Assembly (NCBI RefSeq): GCF_016950255.1
Contig: NZ_JACGFN010000001.1
Coordinates: 434,001 to 498,000, forward strand
Source: Pectobacterium brasiliense
GTDB lineage: Bacteria > Pseudomonadota > Gammaproteobacteria > Enterobacterales > Enterobacteriaceae
Length of the DNA: 64,000 nucleotides
Direction: 5' to 3'
Shown here one piece after another: positions 23,286-32,349 of the stretch. The notes beneath the pieces were generated by a model. It made no database searches. It was not told where the DNA came from and worked only from the letters and a program-made list of their open reading frames with translations. The first letter of the stretch is position 1, and every line of letters starts with the position of its first letter. Both the position numbers and the translations under genes were made by a program.

Positions 23286-23315
23286 TAAAAAGCACAACCG
23301 GAATTGTGCTTTTTA
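23286..23315 (-). terminator. Terminator after kduD
   Basis: AGCACAA (23291-23297) pairs with TTGTGCT (23304-23310), extended by A/T pairs. On the minus strand the stem is followed by TTTTTATTTG. It separates kduD from the pelW operon. Confidence 0.88.
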
Positions 23316-23352
23316 TCGTAGGTTGGCGAAATGCCGCTAAGAAAAATTGCGC

Positions 23353-24114
23353 TTAGCGAGCCAGCCAGCCACCATCAACGGCAATCGTGTAACCATTGAT
23401 GTAGTCAGATGCGCTGGATGCCAGGAAGACGGACGGGCCCATCAGATCCTGTGGCAAACCCCAACGGCCAGCTGGGATACGATCCAGAATTTCTTTGCTG
23501 CGTTCTTCATCGGCGCGCAGTTGCTGGGTATTGTTGGTAGCCATGTATCCCGGTGCAATTGCGTTGACGTTGATACCGTGTTTTGCCCACTCGTTAGCCA
23601 GCAAACGAGTTACGCCCATAACGGCGCTTTTTGATGCGGTATAAGACGGTACGCGGATACCACCCTGGAAGGACAGCATAGAAGCGATATTGATGATCTT
23701 ACCGCCTTTACCTTGTTTGATGAACTGGCGAGCAACGGTCTGAGACATAAAGAAAACGCTCTTAATGTTCAGGTTCATCACGTCGTCCCAGTTTTTCTCG
23801 CTGAAATCGATCGCATCTTCACGACGGATGATACCGGCGTTGTTGACCAGAATGTCAACGTGGCCAAATTCAGCAACAGCTTTCTCTACCAGCTCTGCAT
23901 GACCAGAAACATTGCTCATGTCGGCGGTCAGGCTGAGGAAACGACGTCCCAGTGCAGTGACTTTTTCGATAGTGTCTTTCGGTTCAACGATGTTGACGCC
24001 GACGATATCACAACCTGCCTGTGCCAGACCGATAGCCATGCCTTGACCCAAACCCGTATCACAACCCGTGATCAGAGCAACTTTACCTTGCAAATCAAAA
24101 GAATTTAAAATCAT
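23353..24114 (-). CDS. kduD: 2-dehydro-3-deoxy-D-gluconate 5-dehydrogenase
   Basis: A 253-residue short-chain dehydrogenase that reduces 2,5-diketo-3-deoxygluconate to 2-keto-3-deoxygluconate in the cytoplasm, using NADH. It has the nucleotide-binding GCDTGLGQG (about 17-25), NNAG (about 91-94), and the catalytic Ser145, Tyr158 and Lys162 (YTASK). The length and N-terminus match KduD of E. coli. Its usual partner KduI should be immediately upstream, but only a remnant is there. The product, 2-keto-3-deoxygluconate, is the inducer that releases KdgR. Confidence 0.95.
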   Translation of the reverse strand: MILNSFDLQGKVALITGCDTGLGQGMAIGLAQAGCDIVGVNIVEPKDTIEKVTALGRRFLSLTADMSNVSGHAELVEKAVAEFGHVDILVNNAGIIRREDAIDFSEKNWDDVMNLNIKSVFFMSQTVARQFIKQGKGGKIINIASMLSFQGGIRVPSYTASKSAVMGVTRLLANEWAKHGINVNAIAPGYMATNNTQQLRADEERSKEILDRIPAGRWGLPQDLMGPSVFLASSASDYINGYTIAVDGGWLAR

Positions 24115-24197
24115 ATCTGTAATCTCTCTATAAGCGACAAAATACTTAGTCGTTAGCTGTTACTGTAGGGAACACCGGTAATTCCGGTTGAAAGCGA

Positions 24198-24415
24198 TTA
24201 ACGTAACTCGCTAACCTTGACGTGATCCATGTCACCGAAAACGTGATTCTCGCCAACCATGCCCCAGATAAAGGTGTAGCGTCTGGTGCCAACACCGGAA
24301 TGCATCAAGCAGATCGGTGAAACCACCGCCCGCTCGTTTTTTATTACGCTATGACGGGTTTCCTGCTGCTCACCCATCATGTGGAAAACTGCCGTTTCAT
24401 TACTTACTGTTTCTG
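24198..24415 (-). pseudogene. kduI: kduI remnant (C-terminal fragment)
   Basis: The frame ending at 24198 encodes the last ~70 residues of 5-keto-4-deoxyuronate isomerase: [14 protein letters not shown], then [34 protein letters not shown] shortened here as HSGVG...FIWGMVGEN...[11 protein letters not shown]. Intact KduI has about 278 residues. Upstream of about 24400 the frame has no resemblance to KduI and reaches a stop codon at 24474-24476. Inside the remnant, the segment SPICLMHSG replaces the usual SPSWSIHSG, a sign of drift. An intact copy must be elsewhere if KduI activity is kept. The 5' edge of the remnant is approximate. Confidence 0.85.
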
Positions 24416-24537
24416 GTGAAAGCGCCGGGCGAAACAGATGATGTCGCGTGGCAGTGACAACGTCACCTGTTCCTCAACCTGCCCGGTTCTTTCTTGTTAT
24501 GCGGGATGATAGTTTGGATGGGATGTGAATTCAATAA

Positions 24538-24558
24538 AAATGAAATAATGTTTTATTT
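24538..24558. promoter_or_regulatory. KdgR-like operator between kduD and kdgF
   Basis: Core GAAAT-AAT-GTTTT (24542-24554) inside AAATGAAATAATGTTTTATT matches the KdgR consensus apart from the last base and has AT-rich flanks. It could control kdgF rightward and the kduI/kduD side leftward. Confidence 0.75.
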
Positions 24559-24715
24559 ATTTCTTGAGGGCCGTCATGGTTTTGCTTATTTTATGTTTCT
24601 TCTGGTACTGATGTGGCTAAAATGTCGCAATCCATAATCATACCCTCGTTGTCGTGCACGGTTTGTTGACGCAATAGAAGGGATGGGCAATAAAAGCGTT
24701 AGAGGAGAGATGACG

Positions 24716-25048
24716 ATGAGAAGATACTTTATTGATGATGAAACGCCGTGGGAAGAGCTGGGCGGTGGCATTAAACGTAAAATCATGACCTGGAGCGATG
24801 AGCTGATGATGGTTTACGTGCACTTTGATAAAGGTGCGATTGGTACGCCGCACTTCCATGAGATTCACGATCAGATTGCTTATGTTGCTGCTGGCAGCTT
24901 TGAAGTCGTGATCGAAGGTGAGAAACGTATCCTGAAAACCGGCGACGCCTATCTGGCAGTGAAAAACGAGATGCATGGCGTGGTCTCGCTGGAAGACGGC
25001 AGCGTCCTGATCGATGCTTTCTCGCCAAAGCGAGCGGATTTCCTGTAA
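24716..25048 (+). CDS. kdgF: Cupin KdgF, unsaturated galacturonate ring-opening protein
   Basis: A 110-residue single-domain cupin. KdgF speeds conversion of 4,5-unsaturated galacturonate into the linear ketone substrate of KduI. Metal ligand residues expected for KdgF are present: His46 and His48 (TPHFH), Gln53 (HDQIAYV) and His87 (EMHGVV). I start at ATG 24716 because AGGAG lies 8 bases before it; ATG 24710 leaves only 2. It is transcribed away from kduD, sharing the KdgR-like box. Confidence 0.9.
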   Translation: MRRYFIDDETPWEELGGGIKRKIMTWSDELMMVYVHFDKGAIGTPHFHEIHDQIAYVAAGSFEVVIEGEKRILKTGDAYLAVKNEMHGVVSLEDGSVLIDAFSPKRADFL

Positions 25049-25143
25049 TGCTTCAAAGCGTGGTCAGCCAATAGACTGATCACGCTTTCGTCATATCCCG
25101 CGATGCCTGCTTTTCTATTCTTCTGCTTCTTTATTCCTAATCC

Positions 25144-25809
25144 CTAGACTAAGTGTTCACTAGTCAACTGATTCAGGGAATCCAGCTTATAATCGGCTAG
25201 CGCCCAGCGTGCGTCATCGCGAAACTCAGCCTGTGGAATAACGATTGAACGCATACGTGCCGCTTTGGTTGCGATCATGCCGTTCACCGAATCCTCCAAC
25301 GTCACACACTGTGTCGGAGGAACGCCGAGTCCGTTTGCCGCATTCAAATACACTTCTGGATGAGGCTTGCTATACGGCAGTGTCTCGGCTGACATTAAGA
25401 CATCAAAGTAGTGCTCCAGATTAAACATTTGCAGCACCTGCTGCTGCATGCGGAGCGGCGAAGCGGAAGCTAGCCCGATTTTGAGATTCTGTTCACGACA
25501 CAGTTGCAGTGCATGTTCGACGCCGGGCAGGAGGGGACGCTGTTCGGCAACGAGTTCAATCGCACGATCGATAATACGGCGGACAACCTCGTCTCGGGCT
25601 GGTGTTGCCCAGGGAGAACGTTGATACCAGAGTTCGACCACCATATCGATGCGTAAACCCAAAGTATCTTTCATGGATTCTCGTAGTGAAATATCGATGC
25701 CAAGCGAGGCGATAACCTCCAGTTCGGCTTTGTCCCACAACGGTTCTGAATCAATCAGCAGCCCATCCATATCGAAAATCGCCGCGCGTATAGAAGAATC
25801 AAAGGACAT
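25144..25809 (-). CDS. hxpB: Hexitol/2-deoxyglucose-6-phosphate phosphatase (HAD family)
   Basis: A 221-residue haloacid dehalogenase phosphatase matching E. coli YniC/HxpB. Catalytic motif I is FDMDG (nucleophile Asp13, acid Asp15), motif II SASP, and motif III/IV KPHPEVYL...LEDSVNG. It removes phosphate from sugar phosphates such as 2-deoxyglucose-6-phosphate in the cytoplasm. The yniA-yniB-hxpB group is kept together as in E. coli. Confidence 0.94.
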   Translation of the reverse strand: MSFDSSIRAAIFDMDGLLIDSEPLWDKAELEVIASLGIDISLRESMKDTLGLRIDMVVELWYQRSPWATPARDEVVRRIIDRAIELVAEQRPLLPGVEHALQLCREQNLKIGLASASPLRMQQQVLQMFNLEHYFDVLMSAETLPYSKPHPEVYLNAANGLGVPPTQCVTLEDSVNGMIATKAARMRSIVIPQAEFRDDARWALADYKLDSLNQLTSEHLV

Positions 25810-26114
25810 ACCACTGGCTCCGTCAGCAAAGGAAAAGAAAATTTACTGGTAAACTATACCTTAAATAAGTTGAGTTGCAGGGCACGATGCGAGCATTTTG
25901 AACAACGTGAAGTACTGAGCATCAGGGATAGCCCTTGGAAGGACTGAATTACAGCCGATGTTCACGTAGCGTGATGTCTGACGGAGTAAATCGCTCTTGT
26001 GGCCGATTAGGCGGTGTGGGAGATAAAGTGTTGACTGCGCGTAAAGTTACAGTAGGCTACCCGTCGTACTAAAACGATACATTACCGATGTTGCGTCGCT
26101 AAGAAGGGGTTCTC

Positions 26115-26663
26115 ATGACGTATCAACAGGCTGGCCGTATTGCCGTCGTTAAACGCATTGCCGGATGGATCCTTTTTATTCCCGCGCTGCTTTCAACCTT
26201 CGTCTCGCTGGCTAATTATCTTTACGCTTATACCCAGAAAAAACAGGGTATTGATGCTGTTCTTTTGGATTTTGTGCACCTGATGGTCGATATGGTGCGC
26301 TTTAATACGCCTTTCCTGAACATTTTTTGGTACAACTCGCCAGTACCGGATTTTACGCGTTTTTTCAGTGGGGCGACGCTGATGTTTTGGCTGATCTACA
26401 TCCTGATTTTTGTTGGTCTGGCTTTGCAGGTGTCGGGTGCCCGGATGTCGCGTCAGGCGAAGGCCATTAAGGAAGGTATTGAAGATCAACTGATTCTGGA
26501 AAAGATGAAAGGTGATGGCGGGAATACGCGTGAGACGCTGGAATCACGTGTTGTTGTTCCTGGTCACACGATTTTTGTGCAATTCTTTCCGCTTTATATC
26601 CTGCCGGTGATTGTCGCGGGTATTGGCTATCTGGTGTTACGTTTATTAGGATTGCCCGTCTGA
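26115..26663 (+). CDS. yniB: Inner-membrane protein YniB
   Basis: A 182-residue membrane protein with three to four hydrophobic segments (about 16-36, 80-105 and 150-175), recognised as the YniB family. No function is known. GAAGGGG precedes ATG 26115. It lies between divergent hxpB and convergent yniA, as in E. coli. The 305-base gap before it (25810-26114) shows no further gene. Confidence 0.9.
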   Translation: MTYQQAGRIAVVKRIAGWILFIPALLSTFVSLANYLYAYTQKKQGIDAVLLDFVHLMVDMVRFNTPFLNIFWYNSPVPDFTRFFSGATLMFWLIYILIFVGLALQVSGARMSRQAKAIKEGIEDQLILEKMKGDGGNTRETLESRVVVPGHTIFVQFFPLYILPVIVAGIGYLVLRLLGLPV

Positions 26664-26666
26664 TTG

Positions 26667-26700
26667 ACGGTCTGGCGCAATGATTGCGCCAGACGCCGTA
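26667..26700 (+). terminator. Terminator after yniB
   Basis: GTCTGGCGCAA (26670-26680) pairs with TTGCGCCAGAC (26684-26694) across a TGA loop; ATTCTTCTT follows. Confidence 0.85.
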
Positions 26701-26750
26701 TTCTTCTTACCTTTAGAACAAACACCTCATTGTAGTGCAATTGTCCCGCC

Positions 26751-27611
26751 TTAGATCAAAAGCTGCCGTTCAATGAGCTGTTGCGCTTCAACAATATGCT
26801 TGCCGCCAAAAAGGTTGGCGCGGTTAAGCAGATAATAAATCTGATAAATGGGCTGGCGATCGATAAAGCCTTTATCCAGCGGCCACACGCTCTGATAACC
26901 GTCATAAATCTGTGGGGGTAGGGCCGGATAGCGTGGCAGCATTGCTAAATCACATTCTCTGTCTCCCCAATAGCAGGCCGGATCGAACAGATAAGCGCCA
27001 TCCTGACTATTCGCACAGTTGTCTGGCCATAGGTCACCGTGCAGGAGCGACGGCTGAGGCTGATGTCCTGCCAGACGTTCCTCAACGCGTGCGATCAGCG
27101 TTTCAATGTGACCAAAATGCATCCCTTTTTCCGCCGCCAACTGCAACTGCCAGCCAATACGCTGTTCGGCAAAAAAGGTCGCCCAGCGCCGCTGCCAGCT
27201 GTTTGGCTGAGGCGTTGTTGAGAGGTCGTTATCGAAATCCAGCCCAAATTGTGGCTGGTCGCTCCATTGATGCAGGCGTGCTAGCTGTTCACCCAGGCAC
27301 CAGGCGCTGTGCGCATCCAACGGTTTGACGGGAAGATATTGCAGAAGCAGGAAACTGTTATCGCGTGAGCTACCGACACCATAGACGGTGGGTACACGCA
27401 CCGTATTACTGCGGCTCAGCAAATGAAGTTGATCGGATTCAGCCGTGAATTTGGTCAGCATTTCACGACTATCACATTTTACGAAGACGTCATGCTCGCC
27501 GTAGCGGACGTACCAGGCGGGATGTATTTCACCGCCGGATAATTCGCGACGCTCCTGAATATCCGCAGCACCGTGATGTTCTTCCAAAAGTCGGCTGATA
27601 GCTTGCCACAT
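26751..27611 (-). CDS. yniA: Fructosamine kinase family protein YniA
   Basis: A 286-residue aminoglycoside-phosphotransferase-like kinase of the fructosamine-3-kinase/ketosamine-3-kinase family. It shows the catalytic loop LLHGDLWPDNC and the metal-binding LFDPACYWGDRE. These enzymes phosphorylate sugars attached to amines and so help remove glycation adducts; the E. coli substrate is not settled. GGGAGG precedes its ATG. Confidence 0.92.
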   Translation of the reverse strand: MWQAISRLLEEHHGAADIQERRELSGGEIHPAWYVRYGEHDVFVKCDSREMLTKFTAESDQLHLLSRSNTVRVPTVYGVGSSRDNSFLLLQYLPVKPLDAHSAWCLGEQLARLHQWSDQPQFGLDFDNDLSTTPQPNSWQRRWATFFAEQRIGWQLQLAAEKGMHFGHIETLIARVEERLAGHQPQPSLLHGDLWPDNCANSQDGAYLFDPACYWGDRECDLAMLPRYPALPPQIYDGYQSVWPLDKGFIDRQPIYQIYYLLNRANLFGGKHIVEAQQLIERQLLI

Positions 27612-27821
27612 AAGGTCATCCTCCCGTTGATGTTGCCTGATACCCTGCTGTTCACTGGGGTGATTCGTTTACGGTAACCCATTGAGCGCAATAAAAATGG
27701 AATCTATAGCACAGTGATAACCATCGGTGGAGATAGCGCGAAACAAGTATAGTCGGAATTAAACATCACGGAGTTAGGATGGCGCTCAATCCGTTGGATG
27801 AAGAAATAAAATAGGGATAAG

Positions 27822-27855
27822 TGACGTAACCGGCGGTTGTTTGCCGGTTACGTCA
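27822..27855 (-). terminator. Long perfect hairpin after sitD
   Basis: A 13-bp perfect stem (27822-27834 with 27843-27855) with an 8-base loop sits 28 bases after the sitD stop. No T-run follows directly, so its strength as a terminator is uncertain. The rest of 27612-27882 shows no gene. Confidence 0.6.
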
Positions 27856-27882
27856 TGCTAAGGGACTTGTAGAAAGAAAGGA

Positions 27883-28740
27883 TTACAGTGCGTCGGTGAT
27901 AGCCTGAGAGGTTGCCTGACGACGCAGTTTAAGCTGGTGGTAGGTCAGTGCTAGCGTAAAGAACAGGGCCTGAACGATGACGATACAAGGGCCTGTGGCG
28001 CCATCGATGTAGAAACTGATCAGGGTGCCGGCAATACAGGAAATGACGGAAACCAGCGTGGCGACGAGAACCATCCGCTCGAAGCGCTTACAGACCATGA
28101 AGGCAATAATGCCCGGCGCAATCAGCATCGCAATCACCAGAATAACGCCGACGGCCTGTAATGATGCGACAATCGTCATCGCCAGCAGGCTCAGCAATCC
28201 GTAGTGCAGCAGCTTAACGGGCAGGCCAATGACGCGGGCATGATTGGGATCGAAGCAGTACAGCATAAAATCTCGGCGCTTTAACAAGATGATGGCCAGC
28301 GTCACCCCGGCAATCAGTAAGATTTGCGTCAGCTCTTGCTGAGTGATACCCAGCACGTTACCAAACAGAATATGGTTCAGGTGCTGATCGGTATCGATAC
28401 GCGCAAACATCACGAGCCCCAGCGCAAACATGCCGGAAAAGATGATCCCCATGACCGTGTCTTCTTTGACCCGGCTGTGTTCCTTCACATAGCCCGTTGT
28501 AACCGCACAAAAAATACCGGAAACGAAAGCTCCGATAACTAATGGGATCCCCAGTAAAAACGCGACAACAATGCCTGGCAGCACAGCATGGGAAATGGCA
28601 TCACCCATTAGCGACCAGCCTTTCAGCACCAGATAACACGACAGCACAGCGCAGACCGTACCGGTGACGACGGCGGCGAGTAACGCACGCTGCATGAATG
28701 GGTAGGACAGGGGATCGATGAGCCAGCTAATGAGCGTCAT
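27883..28740 (-). CDS. sitD: Iron/manganese ABC transporter, permease SitD
   Basis: A 285-residue ABC-3 family permease with about eight to nine helices. It shares the motifs LKGWSLMGDAISHAVLPG (near the N-terminus) and LVIAMLIAPGIIAF with SitC. It works with SitC as the second membrane subunit of a Mn2+/Fe2+ importer. It overlaps sitC by 4 bases (ATGA) and ends the operon. Confidence 0.93.
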   Translation of the reverse strand: MTLISWLIDPLSYPFMQRALLAAVVTGTVCAVLSCYLVLKGWSLMGDAISHAVLPGIVVAFLLGIPLVIGAFVSGIFCAVTTGYVKEHSRVKEDTVMGIIFSGMFALGLVMFARIDTDQHLNHILFGNVLGITQQELTQILLIAGVTLAIILLKRRDFMLYCFDPNHARVIGLPVKLLHYGLLSLLAMTIVASLQAVGVILVIAMLIAPGIIAFMVCKRFERMVLVATLVSVISCIAGTLISFYIDGATGPCIVIVQALFFTLALTYHQLKLRRQATSQAITDAL

Positions 28741-29600
28741 AATGCATCTCCTGATTGATCGCGTAACCGCAGGCGGCGCGATGCCAGCAACCCGTGCTTG
28801 GGTGCAAAGACAAACGCCAACAGGAAGACGACGGTTTGCAACGTGACAATTACGCCGCCGGTTGCACCATCAAGGAAGAAGCTTAGATACGCCCCGACGG
28901 CGCTGGTGATCGCACCCAGTGCAATAGAAATGACAACCAGACGACCAAATCGATCGGTGAGCAGGTAAGCCGTGGCACCCGGCGTAATCACCATCGCGAT
29001 CACCAAAATCGCCCCGACAGTTTGCAACGCTGCGACCGTACAGGCACTGAGAAGCGTAAAGAACAGAATTTTCAGCTTCAGCGGGGAAAGGCCAATGGAA
29101 CGGGCATGGTTCTCATCAAAGAACACGGCCAGCAGATCTTTCCACAGCAGGCACAGAATCACGAACGTTACGCCGATGATGATTTCAACTTGCAGAATAT
29201 CTTCGTCAGCAATACCTAAAATATTGCCAAAAATGATGGATTGCACGTTAACCGATGTCGGGTTGAGCGAAATAATCAGCAGGCCGACAGCGAAAAACGT
29301 TGAGAAAATAAAGCCGATAATCGCATCTTCACGTAATCGGGTAATGTGACGAATCAGGGTCATCGCCAGCGCGGCGAGCATGCCGGTAAAAAATGCACCT
29401 GCCGCGTAGGGCAAGCCCAGCGCATAGGCTCCTGCGACACCGGGGACGACGGAGTGGGAGAGCGCATCGCCCATCAACGACCAGCCTTTCAGCATCAGAT
29501 ACGCCGAAAGAAAAGCACACACGCCGCCGACAATCGCGCTGACCCAGATCGCCTTGACCATGTAGTTATAGCTGAATGGCTGCAACAGGATATCGATCAT
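28737..29600 (-). CDS. sitC: Iron/manganese ABC transporter, permease SitC
   Basis: A 287-residue ABC-3 permease, paralogous to SitD with the same LKGWSLMGDALSHSVVPG motif. It forms the channel for divalent metal across the inner membrane. Its start codon overlaps the sitB stop and its stop overlaps sitD, consistent with translational coupling. Confidence 0.93.
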   Translation of the reverse strand: MIDILLQPFSYNYMVKAIWVSAIVGGVCAFLSAYLMLKGWSLMGDALSHSVVPGVAGAYALGLPYAAGAFFTGMLAALAMTLIRHITRLREDAIIGFIFSTFFAVGLLIISLNPTSVNVQSIIFGNILGIADEDILQVEIIIGVTFVILCLLWKDLLAVFFDENHARSIGLSPLKLKILFFTLLSACTVAALQTVGAILVIAMVITPGATAYLLTDRFGRLVVISIALGAITSAVGAYLSFFLDGATGGVIVTLQTVVFLLAFVFAPKHGLLASRRLRLRDQSGDAL

Positions 29601-30490
29601 CAGGGCTTTTTCTCCTCCGGTATTGCGCGTGACGCAGGAGGATCGCTCTTGGTCGATCCATAGAACACGGCAGGACGTTCATCGTCTGTTAACACCGTCA
29701 CCGAACGGACATCGTCATCATCGTGAAGATGAGATCCCCCGAGGTTGATATGTCTCAGCACGCCACCGAACGTTTTCTCCAAATTGCTTTGGGTAAAGGT
29801 GCTGTGTGTCGGTCCTGCGGCTAAAACGGTGCGGTTGACCAAAATAACGTTGTCACAAAACTCGGGAACGCTACCGAGGTTATGGGTTGCCACCAAAATC
29901 AAATGCCCTTCATCGCGCAAGGTGCGAAGCAGGTCGATAATCGCGTTCTCTGTTTTAACGTCTACGCCAGTGAAAGGCTCATCCAGCAGCAATACGCTGC
30001 CTTGTTGAGCCAGCGCCCGTGCCAGAAAGACGCGCTTTTTCTGTCCACCGGACAGTTCACCGATCTGGCGATGTTGCAGCGTTGATAACCCGACGCGCTC
30101 CAGCGACTCCGCGACAATAGCGCGGTCCTGTTTACTGGGAATACGCAGGAAATTCATTCTCCCGTAGCGTCCCATCATAACCACGTCGGAAACCAGAACG
30201 GGGAAATTCCAGTCCACGTCTTCTGTTTGTGGAACATAAGCAACCAGATTCTGTTTCAGTGCCTGGTAGATCGGTTGCTGGTTGAGCAGTACCTGCCCTG
30301 AGGTTGGCTTGACCAACCCCATGATGCTTTTGAACAACGTTGATTTTCCACTGCCGTTTACGCCAACCAAGGCGCAAATCGTACCGCCAGTCAGGGAAAA
30401 AGAGGCATGGCGAATAGCCTGATGCCCGTTGCTGTAAGTAACCGAAACATCATTGACTTCTAATGACTGTACTGCTCGATCACTACTCAT
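29600..30490 (-). CDS. sitB: Iron/manganese ABC transporter, ATPase SitB
   Basis: A 296-residue ATPase with Walker [10 protein letters not shown], signature LSGGQKKR, Walker [13 protein letters not shown] and switch His in VATHNL. The C-terminal tail (about 240-296) is longer than the minimal ATPase fold, with [14 protein letters not shown], a His/Asp cluster that may bind metal. It energises SitC/SitD and overlaps sitA by 4 bases. Confidence 0.94.
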   Translation of the reverse strand: MSSDRAVQSLEVNDVSVTYSNGHQAIRHASFSLTGGTICALVGVNGSGKSTLFKSIMGLVKPTSGQVLLNQQPIYQALKQNLVAYVPQTEDVDWNFPVLVSDVVMMGRYGRMNFLRIPSKQDRAIVAESLERVGLSTLQHRQIGELSGGQKKRVFLARALAQQGSVLLLDEPFTGVDVKTENAIIDLLRTLRDEGHLILVATHNLGSVPEFCDNVILVNRTVLAAGPTHSTFTQSNLEKTFGGVLRHINLGGSHLHDDDDVRSVTVLTDDERPAVFYGSTKSDPPASRAIPEEKKP

Positions 30491-31401
30491 TGATTAAATC
30501 CTTTAGCGATAGTTTCCACCGTCACTTTTAACAGGTCGATATAGGTTGGCACTGGGCCTTTCTCTGTAGACAGGGAATCAACATACAGCACGCCGCCATA
30601 TTTCGCCCCCGTTTCTTTACTGACCTGTTTTGCCGGCTTATCGGAAACGGTGCTTTCGCTGAATACGACAGGGATAGCCTTCTCACGCACCGTATCGATA
30701 ACCCGACGCACCTGCTGTGGTGAACCTTGTTCGTCGGCATTGATTGGCCAGAGGTAGACTTCATTGAACTGATAATCTTTTGCCAGATAGCTGAACGCCC
30801 CTTCACTGGTGACTAACCAGCGCTGCTGTTCTGGGATACGGGCAAGACGTTCACGCAGCGGCGCGTCGAGAGCCTTAATTTTTTCCGCATAGGCTTTGGC
30901 GTTACGGTTATACGTTTCTGCATTCGCGGGATCGGCTTGCACCAGACCTTTGCGAATATTTTCAATATAGATTAATGCGTTGGAAGGCGACATCCAGGCA
31001 TGTGGATTTGGATTGCCATTATAGGCACCTTCGCGGATAGGAAGCGGCGTAATGCCTTCCGTCACCACAACAGCGGGCACATTTTTCACGTTCTCGAAAA
31101 AGCGTGTAAACCAACGTTCGAGATTCATGCCGTTCCACAGCACCAACTGTGCAGACTGTGTTTTAACAATATCGCGTGGTGTTGGCTGATAATCATGAAT
31201 CTCCGCACCGGGTTTGGTGATGGACTCAACCGTCGCCGCATCGCCCGCAATATTCTGTGCGATATCCTGAATGATGGTAAAGGTCGTGATGACTTTAAGC
31301 TTTTCAGCCGCCTGAGCGGAGGTACTGGATAAAAGCAGTAAAGCGCACGGCAGCGCGATGCGACGGAATAGGGCAGGTAAATGAGCGTGAAAACCAATCA
31401 T
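30487..31401 (-). CDS. sitA: Iron/manganese-binding periplasmic protein SitA
   Basis: A 304-residue cluster 9 metal-binding protein (YfeA/SitA/PsaA type). A signal peptide precedes cleavage at about residue 31 (SAQAA). The four metal ligands typical of the family are visible: His69 (IHDYQPTP), His134 (NPHAW), Glu200 (TSEGAF) and Asp275 (YVDSLS). It captures Mn2+ or Fe2+ in the periplasm. It heads sitABCD with a Fur box upstream; MntR control is common in relatives but I see no clear site. Confidence 0.95.
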   Translation of the reverse strand: MIGFHAHLPALFRRIALPCALLLLSSTSAQAAEKLKVITTFTIIQDIAQNIAGDAATVESITKPGAEIHDYQPTPRDIVKTQSAQLVLWNGMNLERWFTRFFENVKNVPAVVVTEGITPLPIREGAYNGNPNPHAWMSPSNALIYIENIRKGLVQADPANAETYNRNAKAYAEKIKALDAPLRERLARIPEQQRWLVTSEGAFSYLAKDYQFNEVYLWPINADEQGSPQQVRRVIDTVREKAIPVVFSESTVSDKPAKQVSKETGAKYGGVLYVDSLSTEKGPVPTYIDLLKVTVETIAKGFNQ

Positions 31402-31435
31402 GCGGATATCCTTACAAACCGTGAAAGTGTTATTT

Positions 31436-31454
31436 GAGAATAATTATCAATATC
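31436..31454. promoter_or_regulatory. Fur box upstream of sitABCD
   Basis: GAGAATAATTATCAATATC matches the 19-base Fur consensus GATAATGATAATCATTATC at 15 positions. It is 35 bases before the sitA start, so iron-bound Fur would block the promoter. Confidence 0.88.
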
Positions 31455-31810
31455 ATTTAAGTCAAGAGGCAGAGAAGGGCGGGGAGTGAATATTTGAGGG
31501 TGTCTCATGACACAAGAAATCGCTGTTCGCAGGCACGTAGCACGCACTTGCGCGGGTAAGGAACGCATCATGCTCCTTTGATAACAGAAATGTTGCTTTA
31601 ATTTAATGAATCGTACTTAAGGTTACAACGAAAGTCTAACGGTAACGGTAGTGAACTGTCGCGCAACTATACATAGCTATACACATGGTGAAATTTACGC
31701 CAAAAGAAGAGAGAAGTCTGATGCGTCCTTAAGAAAATGCCGACGACTGCCGATAAACCATAAAGAATGTGAGAGATGTCTCTATTGGATACAAAAGGAC
31801 TGTAAGTGAT

Positions 31811-31906
31811 ATGAGCACAAAATCAGAACGACGTTGGAAGCTGGCAAGTTTTGTTTTATTGATTTTTTTGGTGGCATTATTAGCGCTGTTGCTTCAAAGC
31901 AGTTAA
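31811..31906 (+). CDS. Small membrane protein of unknown function
   Basis: A 31-residue open frame, MSTKSERRWKLASFVLL followed by IFLVALLALLLQSS. A charged N-terminus (K4, R7, R8, K10) precedes one continuous hydrophobic helix of about 18 residues ending in a short polar tail, the look of an inner-membrane single-span small protein. AAAGGA lies about 11 bases before ATG. A strong terminator (32015-32044) follows about 110 bases downstream. I do not recognise the protein; it is not MgrB, YobH or MgtS. The 400 bases before it (31410-31810) hold only short repeats and no gene that I can support. Confidence 0.6.
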   Translation: MSTKSERRWKLASFVLLIFLVALLALLLQSS

Positions 31907-32014
31907 TTCCTAACGTGACGAAATGTTAGGTTATAAATAATTTCTATTATGTAATGTATTAATGAAAAAGATACAGATAGCATAAAAATGACAATCGATT
32001 TTAAACATTGATAT

Positions 32015-32044
32015 AAGCGTGCCTGTAGTCGGGCGCGCTTTTTT
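32015..32044 (+). terminator. Terminator downstream of the small membrane protein
   Basis: AAGCGTGCC (32015-32023) pairs with GGCGCGCTT (32032-32040, one G-U pair) and is followed by a run of T's. With no other gene upstream on this strand, it supports expression of the 31-residue frame. Confidence 0.88.
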
Positions 32045-32349
32045 GTTAATGGCTAATATTCTTTCATAGCAGAGCGCCAATTATAGCTTTTTGTTATGAT
32101 CGCCGATGCCTGTGTGCCAGAAATGCGACGGTTGTCGCGTATTTTTTGCATAATAGAATCTGAAGTATGTTTATTGTGTCGTATCAGACGCCGTCAGTGA
32201 ATATAGGTGTCAGCGAGCATTATCGTGTATTAATGAATCAAGGATGACGCGAATTTGTGCGGCATGTCCATGACTGATAAAAAAGCCCTTGCCATCGTTT
32301 ACATAGTGTGTAATAACGCTTCTGGGTAAAACGAGGTACAGTTCTGTAT

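Noticed and set aside
31660..31690. CTATACATAGCTATACACATGG as an MntR site for sitA
   Set aside because: It resembles only the core of the MntR consensus and lies about 260 bases upstream of sitA, beyond the Fur box.
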